From Bacteroidota bacterium (lineage in GTDB: Bacteria > Bacteroidota > Bacteroidia > Bacteroidales > UBA1402), in assembly GCA_030706285.1 (NCBI GenBank), contig JAUZOU010000003.1, positions 1 to 35,367 of the forward strand: a DNA stretch of 35,367 bases, in the 5' to 3' direction. A model generated the notes under the pieces. That model saw only the letters and a list, made by a program, of their open reading frames with translations. It made no database searches and was not told where the DNA came from. This document shows positions 25,589 through 35,001 of this stretch, piece by piece (the stretch's first letter is position 1; the number at the start of each line of letters is the position of its first letter). A program made the position numbers and the translations under genes.

Positions 25589-28500
25589 TCACCTTGTCAG
25601 TGAGAACCTAATACTGACCCCAAAGTCGGAACTTCTCACCGGGTAGGAAGATACCAACGGCACACTCGATTCCAGATCATAAAACAGGACTAAATTCATG
25701 TTCTTGCTCATCGTATAATCGCCGGAAAGCTCGACAACAAATGTCTTATTACCCGAAGATGCCTGCGTATAGTCGCCTTCAATCTTCCTGAGCAACGCAT
25801 GCATATCCTTATATTTCAGATTACCGGTCAGATTCAGGTCATTCTTAACCTTCGAGCCTTTCATAAAACCCCACGGATGGAAATCGCTCAATTTGTAGCC
25901 TGTCCCCGCTCCAATCTGATTCTGATCGGTCTCAATAATCTGTCCGCCACTGATGCTCAGGCTTAGAGCACGTGTCTTTGTTATCTCGGTATTCAATGTC
26001 AAACCGCTATTCAGGGTCCCCTGGATTCGCAGCAACGGATTGAACGATTCAGTCAATGTTACAGCAGAAATGTCATACATCGAAGACGGGACAGCACTAT
26101 TGGTCAAAACGTCACGAACAAAGCCCAATCCATCGCCGGCGTTCTGCCAGGTACTGTACGTTGAGAAGGATGAAACGCCGTATGTGCACGTGTAGTTATG
26201 GTTGAGTGTGACGCTCTTGAAGTATTTCCTGATAAATTCCAGTTTGGATAGACCATCGTACGAAATACTCCAGTTCGGCAGCATGGACAGTAACCCAGGA
26301 AAGAGGTCCAGGCTGGAAGTTCTGGCGTCCTTGCCCGAATAAGCGGCCAAAAATGCAGGGATCAGCACATCGGCCGAATTCAGATCGAAGGCACCATTGG
26401 ATTTATTGTACACACTGCCAGCCAAAGGAGTATCTTTCAGGAAGCCGGTCGAAGGATACAGTTTTCCAGCCATCTTCTCTTCCAGTCTGCTGGCGATCAT
26501 CGACCGGTTTGCCAAAAACGTTTCAAAGGCCTTCGACCGGTATCCGTTTGATGCTTTGGACGATTCAAATGCAGTAGACAGTGCGATGGTGGTCATGGTA
26601 AAATTACCTGTCCTGGTTTCAGGCATGCCATCATACATATACTGAATTTCCGTATTGAAATTCCACGCCCTGGCTCCATTGAATTCAATCTTCAGGCTTG
26701 GTAAAATTTCCAGCGAAGCTTTCACTCGTAAATCGGTATTTTTCGTCATGTACGCCGGCGTCATCACCGTATCCAGCACCAACCAATTCTTGTCCAGCGC
26801 TTTCTGCAGATAATCCGAGCCCTGAAAGCCCAACGCGTAGTCCCAACCTGGAGCCGTTCCATAATCCGTCTGAGAAATCAAGCCTGTTTCAGGTTTAAAA
26901 CCCGGAATGGTCAACCCGTCAGATTGCTTGTATATAACTGAAACATTCCGGACAGACATCAATGTGCGGGCAATAAAGCTGACCGGCTTATACCAGTCTT
27001 CCTCTTCCAACTCCGGCTTTTGCAGGACTGTTATCTTTACGGTGCCATCTTTGGGGCCTTTGACAGCCAGGCTGTTTTCGTCTTTAATGTGATAATCCAA
27101 CTGGACTTTCTTCCCGGCAGAATCGACGGCTACGGCAAACACCCGTTTGTTTTTCAAGCCGTGTTTGATCAGTATGGCAGAATCCGCAAACAGATTCACT
27201 TCCTTTTCAAATTTTCTGGAAGTCTTGACAGGCGTTGCCGGTACGGCTCCGGGTGTTTTCTTGTCCTGTGGTTTGACCGACTTGTCGTCCGGCGCTTTTT
27301 TACCGGCTGTTTGTTTCTCTGTTTTCTTGGTCGTAACAGGCCGTTGTGGGGTGGGTTTGTTTGCCTGGGCGAGTATCTTTTTAAGGAAAGCCGACTTATT
27401 GTACAGGGTCGTCATATTGGCAGAAGCTGTCATACTCATGGTTCGCTGGTTGGATATCTGGTTTCCAAGGTCGTTGTCTGTGCCTGACGTCGTACTGCGT
27501 TCCCAATTATAAACGGCATTATACTGGGAATTCAGCGTCAAGAAATCAAAGGCTGGGAGCCGGTTCAACGGCACTTGCCACGTCAGATTGACGGTCTGGG
27601 AATAATTCAACGGTGTTCCGAAACTTCTCAGGCTCCGGCTCACCGTATCTTTCCAATTTTCATACTCAGTTGCATACAGTGCTTTGTTCACCGGTGCATA
27701 ACGGGTCTCTTCCACTTCTGCCTGATTATTGACAGAGGCGTTGAGTTTCAGATTTTTGGTCAAGTTCCAGTTGACAACCAAATCAGAATTCCATAGGAAA
27801 TTCTTGCTGACAGTCAGAGGCGTTGCCAACTCTTCGGCCGAGGTGGTCGACAGATTTCTGGACTGAAGCTCATAATAATAACGGGTCAACTTCGAACTGG
27901 CCGTCACTGAATTCGGCAGGAAATTCAAATTCAATTCTTTCAGCAGTTTGAGCCAGGATGAAGTCATCTTCTTGTCGTTGGCAAACGGTTGCCAGGGTTT
28001 CAACGGTGAAGCATAATTGTAGTTGACACCACCCTGATAATTCTGGGTAATTTCATATTCGGTTGTCGGATCGTGTTCATCCGACTCCGTGGAATTGTAA
28101 TTGAACGAGAAATTGGCCGGGTCGAACGGCATTGGCGTTTTGCTTTTCAGATTAATCCTGACATTCGAGAAGTTCATACTCTTGTATGTTTTCAGCGTCT
28201 GACTGTAATTCAGGATGGAATCACGAACAGCCTTACTTTTAGTTGACTTCAGTACATCTTTCAAAAGCAGGTCTTCATTGAGCGGATCATATTTCGGAAG
28301 CGTGCGTTCCTTCGAAATGGAATAATAGAACGGGAAGTTCACTTTCGCCTTTTCAGGAAACAAACGCCCAAGATCGGTATTGAAGGAGATATTGTATTGG
28401 CTGTACGTATCCTGCCTGCGCTGTGAAACACTTTCTTCCAGCCCTCCGAAACCGTCGGTGATGTATTTTCCGCTGGCTGTCACCGTCCCCAAATCCGATA

Positions 28501-31500
28501 CATTGAGCACGGCACTTCCCAGTGCAGCCCAGCCCCCGTTGTCCTTAAATCCTGAAAGCCGCAATTCATCAGCCCAGATTTCCAGCGATTTAACCGTACC
28601 GCTTTTGTTCCGGATCCCGATCATGATGGTTTCCACATCTGAGAGCGTCGGATTTCCTTTTATTTTGACCTTGTTTTGTTCATTATCAGGATCATATTCT
28701 GAATATTCGGTTGTGTAGTTTCCTCCTGAGACTGCGTTTCGTTTGGTCTTGAGTTTGGTAAACAAATCAAACGGGATGTCAAGATAATTATTCTCTGGCC
28801 AGATAGAACGTGCCGTGTTTACATAAAAGGGTGAGATTTCCAATGGCACTTCATATTCATAATAGTTGCTCTGGTTGTCGGAACCTAAGCGAATAAACAC
28901 TGTTGTTTCATAATTCTTCGGCGGATTCAGGTCATTCTGAAGCGCCTCGGCATGAACAAACAGTTGAATCCGTTTATATTGTCTAAAATCGTATGACGTG
29001 TTTTTATAAATCGCCCTGGCGTCATTCGGCGACAGATTGTTTACCCGTAGAGCCAGGGATTGTTCATCTTCCAGATAGACACCAGGCTGGCTGGGATCCG
29101 TTTCCTGTTCAACACCAGGTGGCAACTTATAGTTGATGGGGCTTCTTCCGGAATTTTCCTCCAGACTGACGGTCGATACATCCATCGTCGCATCGGAAAT
29201 CGGTACCGATCCGGCTGTATAAAGATCTTTCGTATACGAGCGCCAGTCTCCGCGTACCAATTCCAACGTACCGAACCTCAGAATCACACTGTCCTGAAAA
29301 CCGGTCAGAAACAGGCGCATAAACCGGATGCTGCTGAACCCGTTTATGGTACCTACTTTCTTTTCGTAGTCTGTAATGGGCACTTTAAACTGATACCATT
29401 TCACCTTGGCGGTTTTGCCGTTTTTCAAGGTAACGGTAGCAACTCGCTTATCATTGATAAAATTCTGCCCGACGATGGTATCGGACGGCCTTAATGAAAC
29501 CCGGTATTGATAATACCGTTCCGATTCATTCAGCGTAAAATCGAGGTTGATATCCTCGACATTGGGCAAGGTCGTAGCTGCTGTAGAATAGGTCTCATTG
29601 GTATATTCTGGGGGTAATGAGTTGCCTTCTGTTCCGTTGTAATGTTTGTAACGATCCAGAATGTCCGTTTTTTTACTGTCAAAATCAGAGCCTCTGAAAT
29701 AATGGTAATCATCCCCGGCCGGGTCATTCAACGGAGAGAATTTATCGTCTGTCATTTCTTCCAGCGCTGTCGGGTTTAATTTGGCTTTGACTCCTTTTAC
29801 ATAATCCGAAACGCCAGGCCAGGTTGCTTCTTCTTCGTCCGACAAACCATCCAGACCGACATCCTGTTTAACCCTGACACCTGCGGTATTGTCAAACGAA
29901 TAGGCCGTTGATGATTTGCTGGAAACCTTTCCCCAGGCCGTTTCGCTGACAAGCGATGCATCCGACGCATTCGTCGGCAGTCCATTTTCAAACGAGCGTT
30001 TGCCATCTTTCAGCACATCTTCTGATATCTCGCCCAGGTCAAAGTAGAGATCACCGCCAGTGGCCACATCCGTTGAGTCGTATACAAACGGGTCCATCAG
30101 CCAGAACTCTATGTATTCGACATTATTGGATTCGAAATTCGTATAGCCGGACTCTATCTTGCGCATGATACCGCCCCAGCGTTTTTCAGGATGAGACAAT
30201 GTTCCATCCGCTTGCATGCCATCCACATCATAATTATATGGGCCACGCTGTTTGGGATAAAAAGCAAGGTTCATGACTGGCAAAATGCCAACCTGGTTAA
30301 ACGCAATGTCCCTGTCCGGAAAGATTTCTTTTTCATTGACAACACGGACATAATGGTTGGAGAGTTGGTCGACATCGTTGCGCAGATGACTCGGTGTCTG
30401 TGAACTGTTGTTGTAGTTTAATGTTCCGTCAATGGAATACCAGGCCAGCAGGGCACGGTTGTAGCCATAGGCCAGATCGTTTGATTTGGCGGCCTCCGGG
30501 AACAGCCCCCCGGAAGGATCGTAAGGCGTACTGGCCAAGAACCATTGCGTCATATCCTTCAGGTTATACGTCTTTTTGGCTGATTCAAAATCATCCACGT
30601 AAGAAACATTTTTCAGTTCGCTGGATGTTCCGGCTACCAGTTTGGCATATTCTGCGCTGACAGTCAAACTTGAAGGCTTGGTTGCTTCAATCAGCGGAAG
30701 CTTGTCCACCAGATTGGTCAGCAATTGCGATTCTGTCTTGAAGGATGTGTTCACTCCGAAAATGGTATTCGAAACAGATTCATAACCCATATCGACCTTG
30801 GTGGTTAGCGGTGTTTCAGACAGATGCATCATGGTACCGCCCAAACTGAAATTATCATTGAACTTATAATTCAAGGCGAGCCCGGTCATGGTTTTTCGAA
30901 CCATACTGTAGGTGGACTGATCTTCGCAAGTCGCATTAATCGCTGTTCCGGAGGTAATCAGGTCGGAATTCGTAATGGTCACCGTTCCGGAAATATAATC
31001 CACGGTATAATCGACATTCTCCGTCAACTTCTGACCTCCGGCCGTAACAGTCACAGATCCTTGAGCCACATTGGTCGCACCAAGGGATATGGTGGCGCCC
31101 GAAGAAGCCTTGTATTCACCGGTGATCCGGAACTTATTCTTCTCAGACAATTGCTGAGCCACCGTCAACGTCGAATCATAAAGTTCCTCGAACACATATT
31201 TGTCTGCCAATGCATCATCGCCGATCGCCTGGCGCAAATGGGATCCGAAGGGCTCCAGCACCGGAAATATGATACGGCCATACGTGGACTGAACGGTATA
31301 ACCCTCCACAAAGTCGAACAATCCGTCCGGATAGGCTTGTTGTTTGGAGTTCAGCCTGTCCAGTCCCATCACTTTCAGCAGCAAGGTGTTTTTGATTTTC
31401 CCTTCCGTCAGGTAAGTCATATCTGTCCCTACAGAATCACTCTGATAAACCACATTCAGTTTAAAACCATCCGATTGAAGGTTATAGGCATCGCCAAGGG

Positions 31501-33052
31501 TATATACGTTTTTCATCATCAAATCCCAAGTCGGTGCTGATGGTGAACAATTGGTTCCTTTCAACAACTTCAGAAACAAGGTTTGGGGTGCCTGGATGCC
31601 ATCAGTGGAAAATTCTCCGACTTGATACGTCTGCCCACCTTTCGAGTATTCATAGGCCACGGCCAAAATTTCATCACTGTTGAGCGCCTGCTTGAGAGAT
31701 ATATAGCCCAATGTACTGTTCAAGGTATATTCAGACGCATCCAAACGCCGGGCACTTTCCAGCCGTTCGTAATCTTCTCCTACCGCAAGGCCGATTGGTG
31801 AAAGCGTAGAATTGACATCGCTGAACGTACGGGCGCCCGCATATTGATTGGTAATTTCGGAATAAAGGCTGTTGCTTCCGTTGGATGGATAGGTTCCGGT
31901 CGAGGTCCAGTGTGAATTGCTGATGTATGCAGGTTCAGCCAGATCGGCAAAAGCGACAATGTTTCTGGCATTGTCCAATGTACTGGTTTTGTTGGTGACC
32001 CAGACTTCAACCTTCGTAACGGTCATACCGGAAGAGACATACGGTAATTTACTCATCCAGGTATCATAATGATCGCGAAAATAATGAGACAGGAAAAAAT
32101 GCCTGTTCTCATCATAGTTATCGACTGCCAGGTCAAATTTTCTGGACTGCGCACCGCCTTCGAGACTGACCGATTTTGTCTGTGAATTTTGTTGGGATAC
32201 CACCGTTGCCACAGATAACTTTCCGAACTGCAACTCGGTCTTGACTCCAAATAACGATGAACCGCCTGTGATCAGGGAACTGTTCAATGGCATGCTGACA
32301 TTACCGGCCTCTATCGACTTAATGATATCGTCCTCTTTGCCATCATAGTGTAATTTGACAGACTTGGCATCATAATTGAAGGTGGCCTGTGTGTCATAAT
32401 TCATGTTGACATCGATCTTGTCTCCCACTTTTCCATTGACACTCATCTGAATCTGAGGGTCAAAATTGAACATCGTTTTGTTTCGTGCCGTTTCAGATAA
32501 AGAGGGATTGTCCACTTTATTGGTTTTTAAGCCGAATTTAGTTTCAATGGATCCCTGCGTTTTAAGCCGGACGCCTCCTTCACCAAAAATTTTGTCACCG
32601 AGCCCAAGATCAAACTGCATATCCGTCAGGGAAAAATCCTGACCCTTTTTCGTATAATCAACCTTGTTTTTTTCTTTCCAATAAGCGGCAGAAGACTGTT
32701 GTTGCTGGTACTTCAGGTATTCCTGCTGGGTCAGGTTGATCGGGGTCCCGATTTTAGTATCGCCCAGGTAGGTGACCAGAGAATACAGTCCGGTTTCCGG
32801 ATCATATTCCACTTTAGACTCAATGTTCGATGGATTTTTCAAGTCTCCGGTTTTACTTTCCGTCAGGTCTTCCATCGTTTCCGGGATCGTTTTCGATACG
32901 GGATGAACCGGACGTTTGGCTTCTGCCAAGGCACTGTCTTGCTGTCCGGCAGCCATATTCACCTCAGTTTGTGGTGACGCCGCTGAAAAGATACTGAATG
33001 CACCGGCCAGTGAAAACAGTAAAAATAGCAGGATGGACAGTGGACGTTTCAA
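25589..33052 (-). CDS. sprA: SprA/Sov, type IX secretion system outer-membrane translocon
   Basis: The 2487-residue product matches SprA (Sov in Porphyromonas gingivalis) in size and sequence. SprA is the very large single-chain beta-barrel through which type IX cargo crosses the outer membrane. Visible elements are a signal peptide (about 1-25), NLTQQEYLKYQQQ near 105, GLGDKIFGEGGVRLKTQGS near 153, repeated GKVGDKIDVNMNYD-type strands, QFGKLSVATVVSQQNSQTKS, and an end in a beta-strand closing FSLTR. A Lys/Pro/Thr/Gln-rich stretch lies at about residues 1885-1945. The gene starts 5 bases after ruvA, and the ruvA-sprA pair is conserved across Bacteroidota. The ATG at 33052 gives the signal peptide directly. 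Its downstream neighbour is the mannan operon rather than gcvH, which often follows sprA elsewhere. Confidence 0.97.
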   Translation of the reverse strand: MKRPLSILLFLLFSLAGAFSIFSAASPQTEVNMAAGQQDSALAEAKRPVHPVSKTIPETMEDLTESKTGDLKNPSNIESKVEYDPETGLYSLVTYLGDTKIGTPINLTQQEYLKYQQQQSSAAYWKEKNKVDYTKKGQDFSLTDMQFDLGLGDKIFGEGGVRLKTQGSIETKFGLKTNKVDNPSLSETARNKTMFNFDPQIQMSVNGKVGDKIDVNMNYDTQATFNYDAKSVKLHYDGKEDDIIKSIEAGNVSMPLNSSLITGGSSLFGVKTELQFGKLSVATVVSQQNSQTKSVSLEGGAQSRKFDLAVDNYDENRHFFLSHYFRDHYDTWMSKLPYVSSGMTVTKVEVWVTNKTSTLDNARNIVAFADLAEPAYISNSHWTSTGTYPSNGSNSLYSEITNQYAGARTFSDVNSTLSPIGLAVGEDYERLESARRLDASEYTLNSTLGYISLKQALNSDEILAVAYEYSKGGQTYQVGEFSTDGIQAPQTLFLKLLKGTNCSPSAPTWDLMMKNVYTLGDAYNLQSDGFKLNVVYQSDSVGTDMTYLTEGKIKNTLLLKVMGLDRLNSKQQAYPDGLFDFVEGYTVQSTYGRIIFPVLEPFGSHLRQAIGDDALADKYVFEELYDSTLTVAQQLSEKNKFRITGEYKASSGATISLGATNVAQGSVTVTAGGQKLTENVDYTVDYISGTVTITNSDLITSGTAINATCEDQSTYSMVRKTMTGLALNYKFNDNFSLGGTMMHLSETPLTTKVDMGYESVSNTIFGVNTSFKTESQLLTNLVDKLPLIEATKPSSLTVSAEYAKLVAGTSSELKNVSYVDDFESAKKTYNLKDMTQWFLASTPYDPSGGLFPEAAKSNDLAYGYNRALLAWYSIDGTLNYNNSSQTPSHLRNDVDQLSNHYVRVVNEKEIFPDRDIAFNQVGILPVMNLAFYPKQRGPYNYDVDGMQADGTLSHPEKRWGGIMRKIESGYTNFESNNVEYIEFWLMDPFVYDSTDVATGGDLYFDLGEISEDVLKDGKRSFENGLPTNASDASLVSETAWGKVSSKSSTAYSFDNTAGVRVKQDVGLDGLSDEEEATWPGVSDYVKGVKAKLNPTALEEMTDDKFSPLNDPAGDDYHYFRGSDFDSKKTDILDRYKHYNGTEGNSLPPEYTNETYSTAATTLPNVEDINLDFTLNESERYYQYRVSLRPSDTIVGQNFINDKRVATVTLKNGKTAKVKWYQFKVPITDYEKKVGTINGFSSIRFMRLFLTGFQDSVILRFGTLELVRGDWRSYTKDLYTAGSVPISDATMDVSTVSLEENSGRSPINYKLPPGVEQETDPSQPGVYLEDEQSLALRVNNLSPNDARAIYKNTSYDFRQYKRIQLFVHAEALQNDLNPPKNYETTVFIRLGSDNQSNYYEYEVPLEISPFYVNTARSIWPENNYLDIPFDLFTKLKTKRNAVSGGNYTTEYSEYDPDNEQNKVKIKGNPTLSDVETIMIGIRNKSGTVKSLEIWADELRLSGFKDNGGWAALGSAVLNVSDLGTVTASGKYITDGFGGLEESVSQRRQDTYSQYNISFNTDLGRLFPEKAKVNFPFYYSISKERTLPKYDPLNEDLLLKDVLKSTKSKAVRDSILNYSQTLKTYKSMNFSNVRINLKSKTPMPFDPANFSFNYNSTESDEHDPTTEYEITQNYQGGVNYNYASPLKPWQPFANDKKMTSSWLKLLKELNLNFLPNSVTASSKLTRYYYELQSRNLSTTSAEELATPLTVSKNFLWNSDLVVNWNLTKNLKLNASVNNQAEVEETRYAPVNKALYATEYENWKDTVSRSLRSFGTPLNYSQTVNLTWQVPLNRLPAFDFLTLNSQYNAVYNWERSTTSGTDNDLGNQISNQRTMSMTASANMTTLYNKSAFLKKILAQANKPTPQRPVTTKKTEKQTAGKKAPDDKSVKPQDKKTPGAVPATPVKTSRKFEKEVNLFADSAILIKHGLKNKRVFAVAVDSAGKKVQLDYHIKDENSLAVKGPKDGTVKITVLQKPELEEEDWYKPVSFIARTLMSVRNVSVIYKQSDGLTIPGFKPETGLISQTDYGTAPGWDYALGFQGSDYLQKALDKNWLVLDTVMTPAYMTKNTDLRVKASLEILPSLKIEFNGARAWNFNTEIQYMYDGMPETRTGNFTMTTIALSTAFESSKASNGYRSKAFETFLANRSMIASRLEEKMAGKLYPSTGFLKDTPLAGSVYNKSNGAFDLNSADVLIPAFLAAYSGKDARTSSLDLFPGLLSMLPNWSISYDGLSKLEFIRKYFKSVTLNHNYTCTYGVSSFSTYSTWQNAGDGLGFVRDVLTNSAVPSSMYDISAVTLTESFNPLLRIQGTLNSGLTLNTEITKTRALSLSISGGQIIETDQNQIGAGTGYKLSDFHPWGFMKGSKVKNDLNLTGNLKYKDMHALLRKIEGDYTQASSGNKTFVVELSGDYTMSKNMNLVLFYDLESSVPLVSSYPVRSSDFGVSIRFSLTR

Positions 33053-33057
33053 TCGAG

Positions 33058-33648
33058 TTACAGCAATTTAAGCGCAGCCTTGACAACCTGCTCAACAGGC
33101 ATATCAGGAGCCTCAACCATTAATTTGTTAACCGCTTTTTGTGAAGCGGACAGAGGAAATCCAAGCATCTGCAACGCAGCCAATGCTTCCGAACGGACCT
33201 GGTTGCTGGTCGAAGAAACAAGTGGCATATCGGATTGCAACAGTTTCGATTTTTGAATTTTATCCTTCAGATCGACCAGAATGCGCTGAGCTGTCCTAAT
33301 CCCGATACCCTTGACGGACTGCAACATGGATACATTTTCACTGACGATGCCTTGTTTCAATTCCTCTACCGTCAACGAAGACAGGATCATACGGGCTGTA
33401 TTCGCCCCCACACCGGAGACGCCTATCAGCAGCAGAAAGATATCCCGTTCTTCCATTTTTGAGAAACCGAACAACAAATAGGCATCTTCCCGGATGGCTT
33501 CATACACATAAAGTTTGCACTCGGATTGCGATTGGATCGCCGTATAGGTATTCAGGCTGATTTGCAGAAGGTACCCTATTCCATGGTTGTCCAATACCAC
33601 TGATGTTGGCGTCAGTGATTCCACGTTTCCTTTAATATATTCGATCAT
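33058..33648 (-). CDS. ruvA: Holliday junction branch migration protein RuvA
   Basis: The 196-residue protein has the usual RuvA layout. An OB-fold N-terminal domain begins MIEYIKGNVESLTPTSVVLD. Two helix-hairpin-helix motifs follow (LLIGVSGVGANTARMILSSL near 74-93 and LQSVKGIGIRTAQRIL near 109-124). The C-terminal domain III that contacts RuvB ends VEQVVKAALKLL. RuvA binds Holliday junctions and loads the RuvB motor. ATG at 33648 is chosen because family members start MIEYI; the upstream in-frame start at 33669 would add seven unrelated residues. It lies directly upstream of sprA with a 5-base gap, probably co-transcribed. Confidence 0.97.
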   Translation of the reverse strand: MIEYIKGNVESLTPTSVVLDNHGIGYLLQISLNTYTAIQSQSECKLYVYEAIREDAYLLFGFSKMEERDIFLLLIGVSGVGANTARMILSSLTVEELKQGIVSENVSMLQSVKGIGIRTAQRILVDLKDKIQKSKLLQSDMPLVSSTSNQVRSEALAALQMLGFPLSASQKAVNKLMVEAPDMPVEQVVKAALKLL

Positions 33649-33656
33649 AGCTGAGT

Positions 33657-33760
33657 CTGTTGATGGCACCGGCAGCCATACCGCCGGTTTTTTATAAACG
33701 GAAGAATGGCTGAAAACGTATGTGGTGTAGTAAAATATTGTCCGGCGGCACCATCAACAG
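33657..33760. repeat. Inverted repeats with competing hairpins in the ruvA leader
   Basis: CTGTTGATGGCACC (33657-33670) and GGCACCATCAACAG (33747-33760) are inverted copies (12 of 14 match). Inside, CCGGC (33669-33673) can pair with GCCGG (33683-33687), but CCGCCGG (33681-33687) can instead pair with CCGGCGG (33742-33748). The ruvA leader RNA could thus adopt two exclusive folds. On the plus strand the inner hairpin is followed by TTTTTT and looks like a terminator, although no plus-strand gene precedes it. The role is unknown. Confidence 0.45.
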
Positions 33761-33826
33761 CTCAAACTGTTCACTTGAGTAAATTTACCGCTTGTTACTT
33801 TTGACGTTGAAACACGTTATACTGAT

Positions 33827-34981
33827 TCACCGGTTAAGTTCGAGGCAGGCCATGATAAAAACGCCGGTGGCTTTGCCATCATCACTCCGGACCGGGGTAT
33901 GAATGTAATAATCGTAACTGCCGTCACGGTAGGGCGTTCCTCCCAAACCCGCCACTTCACAGCAATGAGTGATTGAAATGGTTCCATTTGGATTGGTTAC
34001 AATCAGGTGCTTTTTAATGCCTTTAAAGGCTTTCAACGCTATCTTCCTGTAACCGGCAGGCAAATAGCCCTTGTTCGTCGCTTTAGCGTAGAAATACATC
34101 ATCATGGCTGAGACAGAGCCTTCGAGAAAATTACCGTTCCTGTTTCCCTGATCGACGACCTGATACCAAAGGCCAGTTTGTTTATCCTGATACTTGAGCA
34201 TACCGTCAGCCAACGTTCTGACCAATTTAATCACGTCAGCCCGTTGAGGATGTGTGGCTGGAATGTAGTCCAGGTTATCCACCAATGCCATGGCATACCA
34301 ACCGATGGATCTGCCCCAGAAATTGGGAGACGTACCGGTTACCGGATTGGCCCATTTTTGAGAGCAGCTTTCGTCCCAGCCATGGTAAAACAGGCCGGTT
34401 TTCTGATCATAGGTATGTTTGGCTACCGTTATAAGCTGATGGATGGCCTCATCAATGCAGGCAGGCTGATTGAATGTTGCCCCGTATTGGGAAAGGAAGG
34501 GAGAAGCCATGTACAATCCGTCCAGCCACATCTGATGAGTGTAGACTTTCTTGTGCCAGAATCCACCGTCAGCTGTCCTTGGTTGTCCTTTAAATTGCTG
34601 AAGCAAAGTATCCATGGCCATCCGGAATCGTTTTTCACCTGTCGCTTCATACAGATAAAACAACACTTTACCCGAATTGATGAAATCCAGGTTATAGTTA
34701 TCCATTTTATAGAGATAAATTGAACCGTCTGAACCGATCAGGCTGTCTCCCCATTGATAGACATAATTGAAATACGTTTTGTTGCCTGTCGCTTTCCACA
34801 ATTTCATAAAGGCACATCCCCCAAGCCCTTGGGTATAGCCTGGAAACAAACGCGTTCCATAATCATACTGGTAAAGATGTGGAAAACGCACCATCTCAGA
34901 CTCCGCCATCCTGACAGACATTGTTGCCTGGATACCACCCAGCAGGCAAAGAAAAACAACTGTAAACATCAGTTTTTTCAT
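33827..34981 (-). CDS. GH105-like unsaturated glycuronyl hydrolase, secreted
   Basis: The 384-residue product has a signal peptide (about 1-20) and an (alpha/alpha)6-barrel of the GH88/GH105 group. The segment YTHQMWLDGLYMASPF carries Asp154, matching the catalytic Asp of YteR-type unsaturated rhamnogalacturonyl hydrolases. Other matches are KLWKATGNKTYF near 60, NFWGRSIGWYAMALVD near 238 and NGNFLEGSVSAMMMYF near 300. It would remove delta-4,5-unsaturated uronic acid from the end of polysaccharide lyase products (pectin type), so it does not obviously belong to the mannan pathway. ATG at 34981 starts the signal peptide; the open frame reaches 35086 but would run over the leader ORF. It has its own promoter and a Cys-rich leader ORF ending 20 bases upstream, and it is followed by ruvA after 178 bases. 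Confidence 0.87.
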   Translation of the reverse strand: MKKLMFTVVFLCLLGGIQATMSVRMAESEMVRFPHLYQYDYGTRLFPGYTQGLGGCAFMKLWKATGNKTYFNYVYQWGDSLIGSDGSIYLYKMDNYNLDFINSGKVLFYLYEATGEKRFRMAMDTLLQQFKGQPRTADGGFWHKKVYTHQMWLDGLYMASPFLSQYGATFNQPACIDEAIHQLITVAKHTYDQKTGLFYHGWDESCSQKWANPVTGTSPNFWGRSIGWYAMALVDNLDYIPATHPQRADVIKLVRTLADGMLKYQDKQTGLWYQVVDQGNRNGNFLEGSVSAMMMYFYAKATNKGYLPAGYRKIALKAFKGIKKHLIVTNPNGTISITHCCEVAGLGGTPYRDGSYDYYIHTPVRSDDGKATGVFIMACLELNR

Positions 34982-35001
34982 CTGATAATCATTTTTTTTG
35001 T

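Noticed and set aside
25589..25600. A strong terminator directly after sprA
   Set aside because: No stable stem with a T-run is visible within about 100 bases of the stop codon; the nearest candidate is the weak hairpin at 25118-25140.
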